Source: Hymenoscyphus infarciens (lineage: Eukaryota; Ascomycota; Leotiomycetes; Helotiales; Helotiaceae). Taken from it: a stretch of 64,000 bases of DNA. The stretch spans positions 124,001 to 188,000 of the forward strand of contig LLCB01000003.1 in the NCBI GenBank assembly GCA_001414345.1, given 5' to 3'. The position numbers and the translations under genes are program-made. The notes below the pieces were generated by a model that was not told the DNA's origin, made no database searches, and saw only the letters and a program-made list of their open reading frames with translations. The first letter of the stretch is position 1; every line of letters begins with the position of its first letter. This document shows, in pieces, positions 22,601 through 34,300 of this stretch.

Positions 22601-24739
22601 TCTAAACAGCTCGATTTACGTACCCAAGAAAAGTTGGAAAGCGAAACCAAATTTACTCGAATGGCAGAATTTGCTCCGGTAGGAATGTTCATTGCCAATT
22701 CGGTTGGCCAGATTACATATTCTAATGACACTTGGTGGTATGTATCCTTCATTTCTGTTATTCATACACTCTCTAATCTTACTGTAGGGAGATTTCTCGA
22801 CATCCTAGGGCAATCAATAGTGCAGACACATGGATGGAAAGCATTAAAGAAGAGGATCGTGAAGTCGTTAAGGAAATTTGGAAGTCTTTGGTTGACAGAA
22901 AGACCGCGGTCACCCACGAGTTCAGATTCAAAGCCCCATGGCAAGACAGAAACGGCAATATGACAGACACTTGGGTTTTGATGAGTGCTTATCCAGAAAA
23001 GGACGAACAAGGAAAATTGAAAAGTGTTTTTGGCAGTATCACAAACATTTCGTCACAGAAGTCTGCCGAGGGCTTTCAGAAACAGAGAATGGAAGAGGCG
23101 ATCGAGCTAAAGAGGCAACAGGAAAACTTCATTGACATGACTTCGTAAGCCTTATTGAGTAGTATTTGGCGCACTGTGCTAACATAATCGTAGGCACGAG
23201 ATGAGGAACCCACTTTCGGCAATTCTCCAATGCAGTGATGAGATTTCCACATCTTTGAATAGCTTCAAATCCGAAAACGAGCAATCTAGCTTCTCCGAGA
23301 AGCTGACAGAGATCCTGGACGGCGGCATAGATGCTGCTCAAACTATTGCTCTCTGTGCCCAGCATCAGAAAAGGATTGTCGATGATATTCTTACCTTGTC
23401 AAAACTCGATTCCGCACTTCTCATGGTAACACCAGTGAAAGTACATCCTGTTGAAGTCGTGCAGCGTGCGCTCAAAATGTTCGAAGGAGAACTCGAAACT
23501 AATGGTATTTCGTTGGAGTTCCGGATAGAAAAATCCTATTTGGATTTACAGGTAGATCGAGTAAAACTCGACCCATCACGACTTCTACAAGTCCTGATTA
23601 ATCTCACTACTAATGCTATCAAATTTACGCACACCCAGAACAAACGAACGATCACTGTCAGCGTTGGGGCTAGTACGGAGAGACCGATCAGTTCTGAATC
23701 CGGTGTTACCTACTTTCCAAGTCGTTCGAAGACAAAAGACATTGCTACGGATGATGCGGAATGGGGTACTGGAGACAACATTTTTCTTCTCTTTGCTGTT
23801 GAGGATACTGGTCGTGGGCTGGATGAGAAGGAAAAGACCCTATTATTCCAACGCTTTAGGCAAACTAGCCCTCGAACACACATCAAATATGGAGGAAGTG
23901 GATTGGGCCTTTTCATCTCTAGAGAGTTGACGGAATTGCAAGGTGGTGAAATTGGAGTTGCATCGGAAAAGAACGTCGGCAGCACCTTTGCATTCTATAT
24001 TCAAGCACGAAAAGTGGAAAGCGACCCTTCAAGCCCTGGTTACGACAGGTATTCTACCCTCAGAAGAAAGTCTTCCAGCTCTGCCGTCATTGTCGAAGGT
24101 AAAAGGGGTTCCAAAAATCCCTTCCGCTCCAACACCGTCAGTAAACGGCCATCCATCACCCCATCACCAACACCCACTACGCTCTTCAACTTCTCTGCCA
24201 TCAAGGTCCTCATTGTGGAAGACAATCTCGTCAATCAACGGGTCCTTCAGAAACAGCTTAAGAATATTGGGTTCACTACTTCGGTAGCGAACCACGGAGG
24301 CGAGGCACTCGATCTTCTGCGAAATTCTACCTTCTGGAGGGGTCGCGAGAAGGATGGTGAGGAGTTGACACTGGTTCTAATGGATTTGGAGATGCCGGTA
24401 ATGGACGGGTTAACAGCTACGAGGAAGATTCGGGAATTCGAGAGTGACGGGACGATCAGGAGGCATGTGCCTATTATTGCTGTCACGGCTAATGCTAGGT
24501 TGGAGCAGATTGATACTGCAATGGGGGCTGGGATGGTGAGTCTAATTCTTTTTTCTTTTTCTCTCCATTTCTCTTGCGGGATCCTTGATAGAGAAGTGAC
24601 GGAGGCTAACGATACACAGGATGATGTCGTTTCGAAACCTTTCCGCATTGCGGAGTTGATTCCTAAGATCCAGGAGTTGGTTGCTAGTGCGGCTGCGAAG
24701 ACTTCTTTGACGGCGATGACGAAGCCTGAGGAGGCTTGA
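19693..24739 (+). CDS. Hybrid sensor histidine kinase
   Basis: Two-component sensor with its own receiver, about 1,500 residues in seven exons. Exons: 19693-19911, 19979-21454, 21668-22007, 22068-22737, 22788-23144, 23194-24535 and 24620-24739. The N-terminal ~450 residues are Ser/Pro-rich with a conserved block (RPTFIIDVANP) and a PAS-like part (SIDWASTPLGPIENW, MYWGDEYIAIYNEAY). A GAF-like region and a second PAS (FAPVGMFIANSVGQI) lead to the HisKA box HEMRNPLSAI with the phosphorylated His near 1022. The HATPase has N box NLTTNAIKF, G1 DTGRGL and GGSGLGLFISREL; the receiver has EDN, LVLMDLEMPVMDG (phospho-Asp near 1417) and SKPF. All catalytic residues are present. It should pass phosphate to an HPt protein such as Ypd1. 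Stimulus and HHK group are unknown. The first exon is uncertain: the main frame has no ATG before 19979, and an alternative GTGAGG donor at 19867 also keeps frame. Confidence 0.9.
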
Positions 24740-25430
24740 AGGAAGGGCCTTTTCCACCTCGGGATACAGTACAACATGCACGTTTTTCTCTTTTTCCTTT
24801 TTGTTTTATCCACTTGAGACACCTAAAGCATTAGAGATGTATATACGTCTGCATTGAGGAGGGCATTAGAAGTATAGATAATAACCTTTGCTTGGTTCGT
24901 GGCGTTTTTTCGGTCCTGCGATTTGCAATTTTTTTGGGGGGGACGCTGCTACTGAGAGTTTGGGGATATACCATTGTTTTTTGTGTAGTAGAGTGGAGGG
25001 GGCGTTGGGTGTTGTAGTTGAGTCGTAGATACAGCGACATTCTGGGGCGCTTGTGGAAGAGAGGTTGTCTGGTGATGGTGTCCATAGATAGATGGGAGGG
25101 GGAGTAGATACTGGGGTGGTAGAAGATTGGTGGGGAATTAAATGAGTATTTGATCAACGCCGATTTGATGTGTAGTGATACAAATCAGAGGTTTTGGCAA
25201 GTGCCTGAACTTCTATTCTGTCCTGCTTTCTTGGAGATTCATATATTCGAGGGTAGGACATATATTCCTCGTGTCTGTTCTTTGGATGGAACGACCACAA
25301 GAAGTCATCATAGAAAAAGATGGCTTGCTTTTTCGGAGCAGTTTGATGAACTCTGGGGAGGGACATGGCGATTACGAATGCGAGGGTTTGGCTTTTATGC
25401 TGCCTTGGTGGAGTGTCGAGCTGAAATCTC
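24740..25430. other. Intergenic after the histidine kinase
   Basis: 3' flank of the kinase, with no gene seen. Short open frames on both strands around 25150-25460 overlap one another and read into the inverted repeat of the next element, so they are not annotated. Confidence 0.4.
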
Positions 25431-26010
25431 GTAAGAGAGCGTGACTTTGCTCTAGGCACACTTTGGCAGGGTACCAGTTTAGGTATAACTCTAGAACAAC
25501 GCTACTACACTAGTATATATATAATAAAATATCTTTGTAAACCCTATCTCATTCTTCTATTAAAAAATCTAAACATAGATTCTTGTTTTAAGTCCCTAGA
25601 AGAGCTTACAAGGGATTTTCTTAGCTACTAAACTTAAATGAGAGATATACGGTTTTATATAGCTACTAATCTAAATCAAATAGAAAAGGTCTAGAGATAG
25701 ATAAAGAATAAGATCATAAAGTTCACTTATATTCCTAATAGTATTCTAGATATAAAATCTATTTTATAAAAGCTTCAGAATTCTTTTAATAGTACTAATT
25801 ATAGATAGTTTAAAGCTAGGCTAATAATAAAACACAGGGATGTTATTAAGTATAAAGGAAAGGCTTTAGTATACTAAAAATGTGTATAAATGTCATATAT
25901 AATTAATTAAATTTTCATTTATATAATATTATTCTTTAGTACCTAGCGTGGTAGTTGATAAATACTAGTTTTATACTAAGTGTGTCTAGAGCAAAGTCAC
26001 GCTCTCTTAC
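25431..26010. mobile_element. AT-rich element with 31-bp terminal inverted repeats
   Basis: The left end (25431-25461) begins gtaagagagcgtgactttgc and the right end (25980-26010) is its inverted copy, ending gcaaagtcacgctctcttac; the two 31-bp repeats differ at one position. The interior is strongly AT-rich, rich in TpA and has no frame of any length, which fits a non-autonomous DNA transposon or a RIP-destroyed one. A TA dinucleotide lies inside each end, so a Tc1/mariner-type TA target site is possible but not shown. It lies in the gap between the histidine kinase and SAS4 genes and breaks no gene I can see. Confidence 0.82.
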
Positions 26011-28573
26011 TTTTCTTCTACGTGAACCGCGGGTTGTTTTTGCCGTCGAGATCTGGTTTATTATCGGTTTTGATGTTGGTCACTCGCTGGTGGAAGCTTG
26101 ACATAAAGAGGAGAGGTAAGTTACAGACAATCGTCATGTCGAGCCAGATAAGCTTAAATGTTTAAGACTACTGATTGTGGAGTCAGAGAAGAATGATAGG
26201 TGTTTCCGAATAGGCCACCGCTTCTACACATTGCTTGGTGAAGATATGGTCCAATGATCCTTTGGGAAAAGCTTCATATCCCAGTTCGTCCTTGATACTG
26301 TCTGATGCACTCGGTGAGATAGAGGCGACAGATTTAAAAATTAGGGTGTTGTAATGAGAGAACTTACTATGCCACTGTTGAGATATCTGTTAGTGTTCTA
26401 AGAGAACTCCCCTTCCAAGGTACAACCGCACCGTGAATACATTGCCCTTCCTTTATCATTTGTATCTAACCCCTTCGCAAATCATCTCAGTAATTGCTGC
26501 CACATGACTTTCGTAGGTGATCTTTGCGCAGGTGTTATATACATAGAGTTGATTCCTCGTCGAAAATCCTAATGTCAACCATTATAGTACACCCCTCAGT
26601 ACGGGTTACTTGAAAATCACAGTTATACACCTAGTAGCAACTCTAGTATAGTATTTGATTCTTTCCTTGCATAGTTTCCAGGTGGCTTTTTGTATCTGTT
26701 TCGACTCAGGATTAATGGGTTCGAAGTTTGTGATGGGTACTGTTATGGTTAGAAAGTTGGTAGTGTTAAGAATACTAGGTAGTTATATTGTAGCTACAAA
26801 AAACCTGGCTGTACAAGCTGCGTTATATTTATAAGCGAAGGAGAATTTTAAATATATTCTTCTACCTAGTCCCCTCTAGCATCAAACTTGATATAACTAC
26901 GGTGTTCAGATAATTGTGCTGTGTCATGAGGGGGTTGAGATTTAGTACTCCGCATACAAACCTCCATCTCCCCTTGTCATAAAACTCTACTTGCAGGTAA
27001 ATCAACTTACCCTCGCCCAAAACAACAAGATCCCGCAGAAAACCTAGAAATTGATAAGGAATAAGCTTTCGATAGTAAAAGTTGTTATTTCACACATTTC
27101 CAGAAAAATGAAGACTTTCTACTTGAGGAAATCCTAACACTCTTTCCCATTTTGCAAGAGAGGTTTTTAACTTGGCGAAAGGAGAAGAACTAATTTAAGA
27201 AACCACAGTACAGGGCAGGATCGTAGAAGTCAGCGACAGCGATGTCCACAGCGAGTTCGATGAGTCTCTAGGAGTTTGAATCCGAGAAAGGCATTTCCTG
27301 TTTCCGTCATTTCATGATTGCCTTGAAGTTTTGCTCTGATTGAAGAGTGTCACTATCTATACAATGTTGGAAGTTGACTTGGGCTTAGGGTGAAATTCAA
27401 GTATTATTTTCAACCTGGTAGGTTGTATAACAGAACTCCGAAACATACTTCAGGGACGGGGCGTAGAATCCTCATTTTTGCTTGGCCTTGTGCTGACTTA
27501 CCCTCAAGTCTGATACTCTAAGTTCTTCCTTTTGTCTTTGAAGACTCTGGTTTTAATTATGCCGACTAAACCATAAAAGCTCCGACGAAGTCCATTTGTA
27601 GTTCTCTTAATGATAACCCAAAGCTTACCTGTCCATTCGAAGACGTTTTTCCGCATAAACTACTTTATATGACCTCCCAGCCTCCCGCCTCCCCAAAAAG
27701 AATGAGCCAAAAAGAAAATCTTTAGAGATCGACCATAAATAAACGCTCGATACCAAAACTTCTTTATTTTAGAAATCCGAAAACCCAGGTACCGCACTAC
27801 TGTGTTCCAATGACCATATGGAATAGCACGTGGAAATATCAAAGCTGATAACCGAGTAGAATGGCTGAATGAGGTAGGAACACAAGAAATGGAAAAAAGG
27901 CACAAATGGTGGCTTTCATGTGAAGTTTGGCGATGCTATTTATATCACTGTAATTGCTTTTCTTTCGGGGGGTTATGCACCGAGACCGAGGTCCATTCAA
28001 TGAATAGATCACTCGTTCTAGAAGAAATTATACTTTTTTTACTGGGACCTTTTGAGAAGTGTGAAGGAATAGTTCCAATTAATTTTCCATGAAGAGCATT
28101 TATTTCGTGGGGACACTTCTCCCTCACTCCAGAAACTGACAGAGAGAATGTCGGCGTTGCATGAAATCCATTTCCGAGTCATTCAAGCCCTTTACAAAGC
28201 ATGAGGTGGGAGGGTGTAACTCCACGACGAAGCATCAAACACGGTTGACTTGCATGTTTACAATTATGCATGGAAAATGAGCAGAATCATAGGGGCATCT
28301 CGAAATAAAGAAATAAAGAAATAAGGAAATAAAGAAATCCTCAAATTCCAGATTGTGTGGTCGTGAAGTCTGACGCAGCTGGAGGCACTTGCTGTCGCTA
28401 AAAACACAGACTGCCCAGGCCAGGTGCAGGTGGGAGAGCGACCAGACGGGACTATGATACAAGCCCAACCCGCCCTGGCAAGCCTTGGTCGGAAGAACAA
28501 CTTACTCTACCCTCTCCTCAATCTGCGCGCCCTTTGCAGAGACGCGACATGCTCTACAATCTCCAACATCCCA
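26011..28573. other. 2.5-kb gene-poor stretch
   Basis: I see no gene, RNA or repeat of note in most of this stretch. Near its right end an (AAATAAAG)n tract lies at about 28303-28337. The open frames at 27660-28127 are short, overlap on opposite strands and lack splice signals. The last few hundred bases should be the SAS4 promoter. Confidence 0.4.
28303..28337. repeat. (AAATAAAG)n microsatellite
   Basis: About four copies of the 8-mer aaataaag with one variant (aaataagg), 240 bp upstream of the SAS4 start codon. Confidence 0.85.
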
Positions 28574-30171
28574 ATGGCGTCAACTTTTACTCGCACCTCG
28601 AGACGGTCTGAGGGACTCTCCACCCGATCCAGCACGAGAAGCAACGTCGCAATATCCCCAAGAAGCAACCACAACATCGTCCACAATCGCCTCCAACAAT
28701 CCAACATCGGGCGCAAAAAGCGACCTCGCGACTCGATTGATGACGACGAGCAGGCTCTCAGGGTCAAAAAGACCAAGATTACGGTCGAGATCAAACCACG
28801 GCAGCAGCAGCAGCAGCAGCAGCAGCAGCCCAAGACCAGATCTCTCGTCATTCAGAGGAACGCGAAGCCGGCCGCTGCCCCAGTGCTGAACCCCCCAACT
28901 CCACCACCACCACCACCACCAGCAGCACCGCCAAACCCTGAGATCGCGACACAAACACCAGTAAAGGCTCCGGCACCACCGGTACGAAAGCCCGCAGATC
29001 ATCATCAGAAAGTTGCGAATGGCATTAAGCACGAGTTGGATCGATTAAACCCAAATGCAGCAGATCTCAAGGATGAGAAGCGGAAGCTGCGATCGCAAGA
29101 GGGGGCGAGATTCAAGAGCGAATTGTCGGCATATTTCCCAGAATACGACGAGGTGATTGGGAACGAGTCCAAGGAGGAGCGTAAGTTCTTCCCCTCCTCC
29201 CATGTTAATGTCAATTGAAGCTCGTGCTGAGTTTTGTGATAGATATTCTGAATGTAGACACCCCCATAATCATAATCGATAGCGCCAAGACCTCCACAAA
29301 ACAACCCACCCCCCCTCGCAAGTCGAATGCACAACATCAATACCCCCTCAAAGAATACCCCTCTTCGATCTTTCATAACATACGTAATGCGGAGAGAGTG
29401 GATTTCTCGTTCATGTTTAAGAATTATAAGGAGGAAGGTGGGGAAGATCCGTTGTCACGCGAGTATTTCGAAGCTATACACAAGAGGCCTGAACGGCAGG
29501 AGAAGGGAATCCGGAATAATGACAAGGGACGGGCCAAACACGAGAAAGATCAAGTCATCCGACTTTTAGAAGGATTACAAGGTCATGATTGGTTGAAGCT
29601 TATAGGTGTGAATGGTGTTACGGATTCCAAGAAAAAGGAGTACGAGCCTGCTCGTGAGCATTTTATCAAGGGATGCGAAGCTATTCTGGCCAAGTTCCAA
29701 GCATGGAAGGACGAGGAGAAACGTAGGAAGTTGGAGAGGGATGCTGCGCAAGCTGAAGCACAGGCTGAGTCGGAGCAGTTGGATGTTGATGATGACAATG
29801 AGAGCAATGGCGACCCCCCGGATTATAGCGATATTGATGCTTCAGCGGCGAGACAGCTGCATGAGGAAGCAACTGCTCGCTCGGCGCCTGTTGTTCGACC
29901 ACCCGCCCGGAGAAGTCGAGCTGGAACAATTGTCGTCTTGGCTGATGAGGAGCCACAGAAGGAGTTTACTTCGTTCTTCGCGAAACCTCACCTGAGAGCT
30001 TCGGCACTGGGGAAACATCGAAGAAGCAACCGAAGCGTTTCTGCATGGGGTCATCCAATACCCGAGGTACCTGAAGGGGATTTTGAGTTGCCCGAGGAGT
30101 TTAGGGATGAGGAGACCTTGAAAGCTCATGCTAGAAGGAAGAGACGTGATAGAAGAATTAGTAAATCATGA
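28574..30171 (+). CDS. SAS4: SAS4-domain chromatin silencing protein
   Basis: About 511 residues from two exons, 28574-29180 and 29243-30171 (62-bp intron, GTAAGT donor, phase 1). In yeast, Sas4 is part of the SAS complex, which acetylates histone H4 Lys16 and limits silencing; the conserved SAS4 domain is also found in filamentous fungi. The domain is visible in exon 2: RVDFSFMFKNYKEEGGEDPL, REYFEAIHKRPERQEKGIRN, HEKDQVIRLLEGLQGHDWLK and ANG-type loop IGVNGVTDSKKKEYEPAREH. Upstream are a basic region (GRKKRPRDS), a nine-residue Gln run coded by a pure CAG tract, and a Pro run. The C-terminus is acidic, then basic (ARRKRRDRR), nuclear in character. The ATG at 28574 (MASTFTRTSRR) is taken as start; the open frame extends 50 codons upstream without the same composition. 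Confidence 0.85.
28801..28829 (+). repeat. (CAG)n repeat in SAS4
   Basis: Nine to ten uninterrupted CAG triplets inside exon 1 of the SAS4 gene, read as polyglutamine. Pure triplet runs of this kind are prone to length change. Confidence 0.9.
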
Positions 30172-31313
30172 TGACGCTTCTTTCCCGGAGGAAATGGTTT
30201 ATTAGGGCCAAATCGAAAGTGCTTCATTTGGCTGGGGCCTGCCTGTTGTTGTTGTTGTTTTTGGTGTGGAGAGTTTGTAAAAGTAGACCATTGCATATGG
30301 GGGGTATGGAGTTGATTTTCAGGGAAGGACGTGGGATACGATTGATGGATGGATGGTCAGATTTTTGGAGGGGTTTTCCTGGTTGTATCATAAGACTCTA
30401 CTCAAGGAGTGAAAATAACTACTGCGTTCCATTTTCTTGAAAATGGGGGCACTGTTCCGTGATAGCAAGCTATTTGTAAAAGCTTGCATTTACTCGTAAC
30501 TTTGGAACATTCGCATCGCAGAGCAGCCTCTCAGGGGGACAAAAACCTGCCGATTTGAGGCACGGCCCAAAACCTCAATGTCTGAACTATATACAGCGTA
30601 TTATTACAAGGCCAAATAAAGCCGCAAAAATATAACAAAAATCCCAATCGATTCCTAGAGCCGTCTTAAAGAAGTGTATCAAGTCTTGCAACTTTTTAGT
30701 CGATAGTTGTAGTTGTATCGAAGTAGGCATACCCAAGGCCTGCAGAGGGCCGTTCCCCGCAATGTACTAGTACCTCGCTACCTACTAGGTAGCTGCAGGT
30801 GGTACCAGGAACAAGGCTGGATCACGTGTGCGTACTTGTGAAGATGTCTCGAAGTGAAGCTTCAACACCATCATTGTCGTGGATTCACTTGAACCGCACA
30901 ACGCGTCGCCCTGACGAGCGTGCCTGGGACACAGCTTCCAGTGCGCGCGTCACCCACCGCCCTGGCCCGCAACATAAAAAAATAAAAAAATTCAAGGGTG
31001 CACCGGTTCCCCAAAAAACCTTCTTACGACAACGTCAACGACAACATCTTGAACTCACCACTACAAACTTCTGCTGCACTGCACCAAGCATAGTACTTTC
31101 TGTACCAACAGCCCTTCGGTTTGATTACCAGTGAATTAATACGTCTGTCTCTCCACCGATCTTTGTCCGACCTGCCTGTCTCCCTCTAGATCACTGCGAA
31201 TCCATCCTCAACCTCAGCTTTCCAGCGCCGATCTACAGGTATCCCGAACCTGTATTTCTTCCTCTGAGCCTCGAATCGAATCGACCCCTCCTTCTTTCGC
31301 ACACACAGTCACC
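30172..31313. other. Intergenic between SAS4 and TAF2
   Basis: 3' flank of SAS4 and promoter/leader of TAF2; the two genes are in the same direction. The cctactaggtagc palindrome is near 30780. The coding frame of TAF2 is open back to a stop at 31137 but holds no ATG, so part of this stretch is probably 5' UTR. Confidence 0.45.
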
Positions 31314-34300
31314 GTGGCTACCCATATCCCCGACCCCATTTACCGCCACAATCCAGACTTACCTGATGTGATTCCACGCCTCATTCTCAATCCCAACAAC
31401 GCCCGACGCGCTTTTAAGACGAAGAAGAAACTTACCCAATACTGGAAGGCTTTCCACAAGACCAAATACAAGCTCGACATATATGCGAAGATCGAGAACG
31501 GCAAGCCGGTTCCTGCGCGAGCACGACGCTCGGTGGCGGCGATACACAGGAGCATATTGAGCATCACGCGCGCCGACAAAAATAAACACCAGGAGTTCGA
31601 CGACAGCGAATCCGACGACGACATCGAATCCGCCATGCCTAGCGCACTTGCAGACATGATGGATCTGGATCCGTTGGTACCTCTGGCTGAGGTCGCTCCG
31701 GGGAAGCCGCTTGTGCCTGTCTATGGCTTTTTGGTGTTAAATCAGAAGCTCGACTTGCACGTCGACTTTGCTACTCAGACCTTGACCGGACGCACCGAAA
31801 TTACAATATCACCACAGACCAAAGACCTCGAGCACGTCAGAATCGATGCGCGCCAATGCACGATTGCGGATAACCATGTTTGGGTCGAAGACATCGAGGC
31901 AAATTTCGAGTACGAGGATCCAATGAAGAAGATGGACATCCCCTTGAACGTTGACTGGGGCGTGCACCAGGCTCAAATCCAACAACATAGAATCTCCTGT
32001 CTGACTACAGATCAGAGAGCAAATGGCGCATTGAAGATTGCTATCCCCCGCGGTGTTCGCATCCAAGAGGCCGATCCTTTTTCCGACAAGGCAGGAACAC
32101 CACTTTCCCAGAGAGTTGGACCTAACGGTGCTCCTCTTTCCGCCACGCCTACCTTGACCCCCAAGACTGCAGCTGAGCAATCTGGCAGATACAAGCCTTT
32201 GAAGATCACAATTCAATTCACTATCAAACACTTCCGCGATGGCTTGCACTTCGTCGGCTTGAGTGAGGGCGACGCCAGATTCCCGAATGTGTACACCCGC
32301 CACTCCATTGACCCCGGAACCGCATCATGCATCTTCCCTTGTGTTGATGACCCAGCTATGAGATCAACATGGAATATCAATATCAAATGTTCTCGTACCT
32401 TGGGTGAAGCCCTTGAACGAAAGCCTACGAAACCTCACATGGCACATCCTGGCAAGAAGGACTCTACTCGTGGTCATTTGAATGGTGTAAACCCCACAGA
32501 AGAGTATGAGGTTAACCTCAGCGACGAGGAAAAGCTTTTGGAAATGGTCGTTGTATGCTCGGGGGAACAGTTTCGAGAGATTGTTGATGTTGATGACAGC
32601 ACTAAAAAGATCACGTCTTTCGAGTGCATTCGACCTGTAGCTCCACAGCACATTGGCTTTGCCATTGGTCCATTTGAGCAAATTGATATGACACAATTTC
32701 GTCAGCCTGCCGCCGCGGAGAGGCTAGGCCAACAAGGTTTAAAGGTTTTTGGATACTGTCTCCCAGGGCGGTCTTCACAAGTACGACACACTGCTAAACC
32801 TCTCGCCGAGGCCATGGACTGGTTTACTGAGAAATTTGCTCGATACCCCTTTTCTCAATACTCCATTATCTTTGTCGATGATCAGGTCAGAGACACTGAA
32901 CATACGGCTTCCCTCTCTTTTTGCAGCACTAGACTGCTCTTCAGTGAAGATATTATTGATCCAGAGGTCGAAAGTCTTAGAGCAATTGTTCATGCAGCGG
33001 CTACTCAGTGGTTTGGTGTCGCCATGGTTCCGAATCAGCCAACAGACCGCTGGATTCCAATTGGCCTCTCACATTACATGGCTGGTCTTTACATGAAGGC
33101 CGCCTGTGGTGTTAACGACTACTTGTTCCGCCAAAAGACCCTCTCGGATAGATTGGTACAAGAGGATATTGAGAGACCATCAATCTATAGTCTTGGCGAG
33201 ATTCTTCATCTGGGGGAATATGAGAGCGATTTCATGGCTTTGAAGGCACCTCTCGTATGCTACATTCTCGACACGCGTTGTCATAAGGCATCTGGAACCT
33301 TTGGACTTGCTCGGGTTCTTATTAAGCTTATCATTAACGCAAACACCGGTCCCCCAGAAGACAGCGTGTTGAGCACCAAGGAATTCCGTCGATCAGTTGA
33401 GAAGATTACCAAGTATCGGCAGACTGAGCCTTTCTGGGATCAGTGGGTCTATGGTGCTGGTTGTCCTAAGTTTACCATCTCTCAAAGATTCAACAAGAAG
33501 AAGCTTTGTGTCGATATGACCATTTACCAACGTCAGGACACAGAGCCTACTCAACGACTGCTCAAAAAGGGTTCATTCCCAAGAGAGGTCAAGGAAGAAG
33601 TCAACAAGGTTTATGCCGGGGAGATACAACCTCTTTTCACAGGCCCGTTGACAATTCAGATTCATGAGGCTGACGGCACTCCTTACGAACACATTGTCGA
33701 GTTAACATCCAAGGCCCAGAAGATCGAAATTCCCTACAATACCAAGTACACGCGCCTCAAGCGGAATCGACGCCACAAGGAACGCGAGAATGCTGCAACC
33801 GAGGGCCCTGCAGAACGCGAGGATGGTGCTCTCTACTACTGCTTGGGAGATAATCTTCAAACACCCGATGAAATGAGAGATTGGGGACTTGCTGAATGGG
33901 ACAAGGATACGGAAGATAGAATGAAACTGGAATCTTACGAATGGATTCGTATCGACTCCGACTTTGAATGGCTCTGCGAGAAGAAATTCGAAACGATGCC
34001 AGCATACATGTATGTCTCCCAACTTCAGCAGGATCGAGATATCGTTGCTCAGCAGGAGTCGATGATGTTCTTGGCTACCATGCCTAACCACCGTCTCGTG
34101 GCCACATTCTTGATCAGAACTTTGATGGACGAACGATATTTCTGGGGCATTCGAAAGATGGCGGCAAAACTTTTGAAAGTTCATGCCACCGAAGCAGTTG
34201 ATTGGGTGGGTCTGAAGCAACTCGAGAAGGCATTCCAGGAATTTTCTTGCTACGAAGGTACCAAGATGCCTCGATCCAACGACTTTTTATACAAGCAACT

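Noticed and set aside
27660..28127. Small open frames in the 26-28.5 kb gap as orphan genes
   Set aside because: Frames on opposite strands overlap, are 60-81 codons, lack introns or start context and have no recognisable motif.
28303..28337. AAATAAAG array as a possible CRISPR-like or regulatory repeat
   Set aside because: The units are contiguous with no spacers and the organism is a fungus; it is a plain microsatellite.
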